Shown: in pieces, positions 61,201-64,000 of the stretch
Position numbering within the stretch: the stretch's first letter is position 1
Layout of the letters: each line of letters begins with the position of its first letter
NCBI RefSeq assembly: GCF_014204975.1
Contig: NZ_JACHMM010000001.1
Location: forward strand, 1,550,001 to 1,614,000
Source of the DNA: Jiangella mangrovi
GTDB taxonomy: Bacteria; Actinomycetota; Actinomycetes; Jiangellales; Jiangellaceae
DNA: 64,000 nt
Direction of reading: 5' to 3'
Notes under the pieces: model-generated
What the model saw: the letters and a program-made list of their open reading frames with translations, nothing else
Database searches by the model: none
Told to the model about the DNA's origin: nothing
Program-made: the position numbers and the translations under genes

Positions 61201-61845
61201 GGCCCGGGCGCCGACCAGGCCCAGCCCGCCGTCGACGCGCAGCCGCTCGGCGTTGACCGCCTCGCCCGACGCGGCGAACAGCCGGGCGCGGGTGAGCAGG
61301 AGGTCGCCGCCGACACTGAGGTTGCGCGCGTGCACGAGCGTGGCGTGCCCGGTGAACCGGCTGTCCTCGAACGACGCCGACCGGTGCACGTGGGTGTCGA
61401 CCATGCTGACCGAGCCGACCAGGCACTCGCGGACGGCGATGGCGTTCTGCACGTCGACGGACTCGGTGCGCAGGTCCGGCACGCGGCAGCGGATCAGCTC
61501 GACGCCGGCCGCCGTCAGCTCGGCCAGCATGAGGATGTCGTCGATCCAGCACATGTCCAGCCGCAGCGGGCGCTCGAGACGGCCGTAGCGCAGCTGCAGC
61601 CCGCCGGTGATGCGGGCGCCGGTGAGCCGGACGGCGGCGCCGGGCACGCCGCCGGTGTCGCGCAGCAGCTCGTCGATGACCTTGGCCCGGACGGTGCGCG
61701 CCTCGTCCCAGGCATCGGCGGACTCGACGGAGCGGGGATCGATGTCGCGCCCGAGGTCCGCCTCGCCGCCCCGCGCCACGGCCGACCGCAGCGCCGACTC
61801 GGCACGGCTGAGCCTGTCGCGCACCCTGCCTCCTGGTCCGGCCAT
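58300..61845 (-). CDS. Giant repeat-rich (beta-helix-like) protein with C-terminal membrane helices
   Basis: This 1181-residue protein runs mostly as short alternating strands ending in G, with a period near 20 residues, for example LRVDGGLGLVGARARGPIVL, ANPGGDALVASDIEADRLEV and VGGDLVLDGAVL. This points to a long right-handed parallel beta-helix like those of polymer-forming or pentapeptide-like proteins. Near residue 1050 a helical segment (YQHQVYEQLANHYRRSGDDA) follows, then three helices (LAAIWFVGLLAFGTAYF, IGYTLDLLIPILSLG, LVVAYGLVFSGAVLATTVVA). Streptomyces relatives are, as I recall, called membrane-associated oxidoreductases without proof. I prefer the ATG at 61845 (AGGGG upstream) to the TTG at 61872. 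Confidence 0.8.
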   Translation of the reverse strand: MAGPGGRVRDRLSRAESALRSAVARGGEADLGRDIDPRSVESADAWDEARTVRAKVIDELLRDTGGVPGAAVRLTGARITGGLQLRYGRLERPLRLDMCWIDDILMLAELTAAGVELIRCRVPDLRTESVDVQNAIAVRECLVGSVSMVDTHVHRSASFEDSRFTGHATLVHARNLSVGGDLLLTRARLFAASGEAVNAERLRVDGGLGLVGARARGPIVLSGATVSGRVDLTDAVLRNRHGVALDARRLVAGGVQGHGLRCSGTVDLGHATIAGSVVFDAAVLANPGGDALVASDIEADRLEVENGARIIGRMLIPRGVVRDTLALRGVEISNPGGYALVGIGAAVGSLVADRARLVGRVMLDDLEATSARLVGTRVTNPDDSWAVSLQSATVRRDLNLERLTAMGGLNIKGIRVGAAVFLGGAHLDGGYRALAASRAVIGERLVLGRRFRCRGDVDLAHADLGKSLAMDGARVQGQLRLFQARVRSDVLLRGAYIESSGMGVDAIGLRVDGRLTARGMVCDGAVRLTAAVADSVVLTGAQIYNPDGNALIAPRIEVRGDFVVGDDPYSSDLGGFWADGGIVMRDGKVGGDLVLDGAVLRRPDHRVLDGTGVQVGGKVSIERAEIQGTVSFDQAHVRRRFVLSASTLSGHGVGSTDGPIVFSAIQTMSDEFLVDGGVFRGALRLTGSTFAAGLSLRHGEFVAPGQTALLLPDVTCGVFRLTALDVDGAVIVARSRVGGDLIVDGGRFRHPGRFAVDVAGSTVGGSLVVREAELTGGMALRRAEVGFSVVLTALHGETGVRADGRTPVEEVVAAAGLKVEGNLECRDVELTGQLSLAEAALAGRLLVRGRTTLRNPGRTAVFAPNLRVSGAVELGSRRSTGNGPLTIVGDVRLDRANIGELSCEQVSISQEPPAAGRPGGTEQVRPLVTLHEAVVARRVLMNDLSIETAPTSRGRRAVIDLSEMQAGTVELPAGEIAVDLRDSEVRTLVMDPTDTSMVMLSGLTFDDPGDADVETALAWLRRDPTGYQHQVYEQLANHYRRSGDDAAARTVLLARHRHRRDLLGTSSLGQLLMKGWGYLQDVTVGFGYRPGLAAIWFVGLLAFGTAYFWGRELDPVEVNVHPTFNPIGYTLDLLIPILSLGQDNAWDPRGLDLVVAYGLVFSGAVLATTVVAAVTRVLNRR

Positions 61846-61872
61846 CTCACCCCTGCCGTTCTCGGTGATCAA

Positions 61873-62248
61873 TGTAACGGGTGAGGCATTGCGGACGTTT
61901 GGGGATCGACCAACTCGAATCGATCCCGGCGATACGCCGTGTCGTTACGCACCGTTCATCCGCGGATGCGATAAGAATCGTGAAGACCCCTCGGGGTAAG
62001 GGTCCGAGGGGTCTTCTACCTGCACGTACACCGGCACAGACGGGTCGATACGGTCCGTGACCCACAGGTTGTGGATCAGTTGTGGAAACCCGCGCCGAAC
62101 CGTGACAAACGATGCACCGCACGGTCAACGACATCTCGCCTGTCGGGCGGCGCACGCCACACTCACTCGCTCCGAGTCCCTCACGCTCTCGACCGACGAC
62201 TCGTGGGTGCCTCCGGCCCCAGTCGCCGCCGGTGTGCGCCGCCCTCCA
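61873..62248. other. Non-coding stretch between the beta-helix gene and the META-domain gene
   Basis: It holds the second GTAAGGG hairpin (61982-62016) and two TGTGGA-type repeats at 62070-62078 (TGTGGATCA) and 62082-62088. No reading frame here shows protein-like features. Confidence 0.45.
61982..62016. terminator. GTAAGGG-loop hairpin, right copy
   Basis: A 13-bp stem (GAAGACCCCTCGG at 61982-61994 with its complement at 62004-62016) encloses a loop containing GTAAGGG. It matches the hairpin at 57829-57863 except for compensated changes in the stem, so the structure is conserved rather than just the letters. Confidence 0.65.
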
Positions 62249-63052
62249 TCAGGCCGCCGCCACCGCCTGCAGTCCGAACCCGCTGGGCGCCTCGAGCGAG
62301 AGCCGGTTGCCGGTGATCTCGAACCGCGCCTCGCCGGTGAGCACCTGCAGCACGATGTCCTGCACGTAGGCGGCGCCGTCGGCGCAGGCGGCGTCGCTCA
62401 CCACGATGTCGGCGAACGTGACGGCGTCGCCGTCGACGGTGGCCGTGCCGCTGAGCTCGTTGCAGCCGGTGTGCCCGGTGACGGCGCCGTCGTCGAAGCG
62501 CAGGTGAGCGGCGAATCCGGCCGGCATGGACGAGGCCACCTCACCGTCAGTGAGGCCGTCGACGTCCCACTGACGCCCGGTCAGCTCGACCGGCGGCTCG
62601 ACCACCTCGAGGTCGGTCAGCGAGATCACGAGTTCCCCCGCGGTGAGCACGAACGTGTTCGCGTCGGCGAGCTCCCAGGTGGGCTCCGCGGCCAGCAGGT
62701 CACTGAGCCACTGGTCGGCGTCCATGCGCTCGCCCGGGCAGCCCATCTCGGTCATGGCGAGGCCGCCGCCGGTGCCGAGCCGGCCGCCGTCGAGCGACAC
62801 CGGCCCGTTGGCGCTGTTGCAGCCCGCCGAGGCCAGCAGCCGCCCGTCGTCGGTGAACTGCAGGTTCAGCGGGCCGCCGCCCGGGATGCCGACGTCCTCG
62901 GTGGAGACGAACGTGCGCCCGGCGAGGGCTCCGGAGTCGCCACCGCCCGTGGCGCCGGAGCCGTCGCCGTCGTCGCCCGCCGCGGTGTCGCCGCAGCCGG
63001 CCAGGAACAGCACGACGCCCAGCAGCGGGAGGAGGGCTGCTGGGCGTCGCAT
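62249..63052 (-). CDS. Lipoprotein with two META (HslJ-like) domains
   Basis: This 267-residue exported protein has lipobox VVLFLAGCGD (Cys near 20) and a Gly/Asp linker. Two META domains follow: LAGRTFVSTEDVGIPGGG with GCNSANGPVSL and TEMGCPGERMD, then LTGRQWDVDGLTDGEV with GHTGCNELSGTATV. The GCN motif and later Cys can form the disulfide usual for this fold. META proteins are stress-linked in other bacteria, but their molecular role is unclear. It starts one base after the stop of the single-META gene upstream and is co-transcribed with it. Confidence 0.9.
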   Translation of the reverse strand: MRRPAALLPLLGVVLFLAGCGDTAAGDDGDGSGATGGGDSGALAGRTFVSTEDVGIPGGGPLNLQFTDDGRLLASAGCNSANGPVSLDGGRLGTGGGLAMTEMGCPGERMDADQWLSDLLAAEPTWELADANTFVLTAGELVISLTDLEVVEPPVELTGRQWDVDGLTDGEVASSMPAGFAAHLRFDDGAVTGHTGCNELSGTATVDGDAVTFADIVVSDAACADGAAYVQDIVLQVLTGEARFEITGNRLSLEAPSGFGLQAVAAA

Positions 63053-63053
63053 G

Positions 63054-63560
63054 TCAGCCGAGGTCCGTGGACGGGGCGTCGGACGCCGTCAGGCTGAGGG
63101 TGTCGCCCTCGGCGTTGGTGACCGTGAGCACGTCGCCCGCGACCTCGACGGTGACGTCGCCGTTGAGCACCTGCAGCATCGAGGAGTCGATCTTGCCGAG
63201 CTCGCCCGAGCAGCCGCGGCGGGTGGAGATGAGCGGCGTGAAGCTGATGCTGGAGTCGCTCACCTCGGCCGACCCGCTGAAGCCGTTGCAGCCGGTGGAG
63301 CCGGTGACGTCGCCGTTCTCGTCGATCTGGAAGTAGGCGTCGGCGTCGGCCGGGCGCTCGACCGTCGCGCCCTGGGCCGTCACCTCGTCGAGCACCCAGC
63401 GGCTGCCGACGATCGGCACACCCGGCTCGGTGGAGCTGTCGGATTCAGAGGAGTCGCCGGGGACCGCGGTGGTGTCGTCGCCGGCGTCTTCGCTGCCACA
63501 GGCGGCCAGCAGCGCGATGCCGGCCACCGCGGCGAGAGTTCCTAGTCGTCGCATATCCAT
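63054..63560 (-). CDS. Single META-domain lipoprotein
   Basis: This 168-residue exported protein has lipobox GIALLAACGS (Cys near 21), an acidic Ser/Asp/Glu linker, and one META domain: VGSRWVLDEVTAQGATVE, GSTGCNGFSGSAEV and STRRGCSGELGKIDSSML. ATGs at 63560 and 63554 are both possible starts. It forms a two-gene unit with the double-META gene, probably by partial duplication. A separate gene runs away from it on the + strand from 63662. Confidence 0.9.
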   Translation of the reverse strand: MDMRRLGTLAAVAGIALLAACGSEDAGDDTTAVPGDSSESDSSTEPGVPIVGSRWVLDEVTAQGATVERPADADAYFQIDENGDVTGSTGCNGFSGSAEVSDSSISFTPLISTRRGCSGELGKIDSSMLQVLNGDVTVEVAGDVLTVTNAEGDTLSLTASDAPSTDLG

Positions 63561-63661
63561 GGGACGGACGCGGGCCGCCGGGCGTTCCTGGGTTGCGCGA
63601 AGTTACCGACTAGTAGCACCATGGAGTTACTCGCCGGTAGTAATTGCGACGGAGGATCCCG

Positions 63662-64000
63662 ATGGGCCACTACAAGTCCAACCTGCGCGACATCGAGTTC
63701 GCGTTGTTCGACGTCTTCGGCAGCGGCGAGCAGCTGGGCGGCGGACGCTACGCGGAGTTCGACACCGACACGGTGCGCAGCATCCTCGCCGAGGTCGACC
63801 GCATGAGCCGCGAGGACCTCGCCGCGTCGTACACCGACTCCGACCGCCACCCGCCGGTCTACGACGCCGCCGAGCGCTCCGTCGTGCTGCCCGAGTCGTT
63901 CAAGAAGAGCTTCGCCACGCTCATGGACTCCGAGTTGTGGCGCTTCGCGCTGCCCGAGGGCCTCGGCGGCACGCCGCTGCCGCCGTCGGTCTTCTGGGGC
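63662..64000 (+). CDS. Acyl-CoA dehydrogenase, N-terminal part (3' end cut)
   Basis: This frame opens at the ATG at 63662, after GGAGG, and stays open to the window edge (113 codons). The start GHYKSNLRDIEFALFDVFGS, then YAEFDTDTVRSILAEVDRMS and VVLPESFKKSFATLMDSELW match the N-terminal helical region of the larger acyl-CoA dehydrogenases that begin HYKSNLRD. The FAD-binding and catalytic regions lie outside the window. It would oxidise an acyl-CoA thioester in fatty-acid or related breakdown. Confidence 0.82.
   Translation, partial: MGHYKSNLRDIEFALFDVFGSGEQLGGGRYAEFDTDTVRSILAEVDRMSREDLAASYTDSDRHPPVYDAAERSVVLPESFKKSFATLMDSELWRFALPEGLGGTPLPPSVFWG

Overview
The window reads as chromosomal DNA of a high-GC actinobacterium. 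The evidence is the strongly G/C-biased third codon positions, many GTG starts, several apparently leaderless genes with a TANNNT box about 7 bases before the start codon, a SAM-IV type riboswitch (a class known mainly from Actinomycetales), and typical actinobacterial families (DUF1906, the DUF4178/DUF2617/DUF4247/DUF350/spermidine-synthase operon, META-domain lipoproteins). A Jiangella- or Nocardioides-like soil organism is a guess only. I see no rRNA, tRNA, CRISPR array, insertion sequence or phage gene.

Region 1 (1-33.8 kb) is a dense catabolic and uptake locus. Two paralogous iron-type ABC transporters (binding protein, ATPase, fused two-module permease) lie at its two ends: 3-3830 on + and 26645-30551 on -. 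Between and around them are a complete tripartite tricarboxylate transporter (TctABC), three MFS carriers, a three-subunit molybdenum hydroxylase with a CoxG-like partner, an LLM flavin enzyme, a dihydroorotase/hydantoinase-type amidohydrolase, a YtcJ-type amidohydrolase, two alpha/beta hydrolases, an isochorismatase-family amidase, a gamma-glutamyltransferase-like enzyme, a protein distantly like 2,5-dihydroxypyridine dioxygenase/M29 peptidase, three cupin proteins and one FCD-type GntR regulator. Hydroxylation, ring opening and amide hydrolysis would fit breakdown of an N-heterocyclic compound. That reading is inference. Several promoters carry a shared 13-bp element of the form GTATC-N3-TATCC/GATAG/AATAC, which suggests one regulon.

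Region 2 (33.9-46.4 kb) is mostly core genome: DNA topoisomerase I, a YggS-type PLP protein, a YndJ-like membrane protein, a MerR regulator with a frameshifted aldo/keto reductase behind a 19-bp-spacer promoter, two lipoproteins with Thr-Pro linkers (CAP domain; M28 peptidase), a class V aminotransferase under a SAM-IV-like riboswitch, the Tex RNA-binding protein and a frameshifted small secreted protein.

Region 3 (46.4-64 kb) holds an OB-fold membrane protein, a zinc alcohol dehydrogenase, two tandem DUF1906 secreted proteins (one with two SH3 modules), the five-gene DUF4178-to-spermidine-synthase operon (the last gene seems to start at ACG), YegP, a VOC protein, an orphan FtsX-type permease, a GNAT acetyltransferase, a striking 1181-residue repeat-rich membrane protein flanked by two near-identical hairpins, two META-domain lipoproteins and the start of an acyl-CoA dehydrogenase cut by the window edge.
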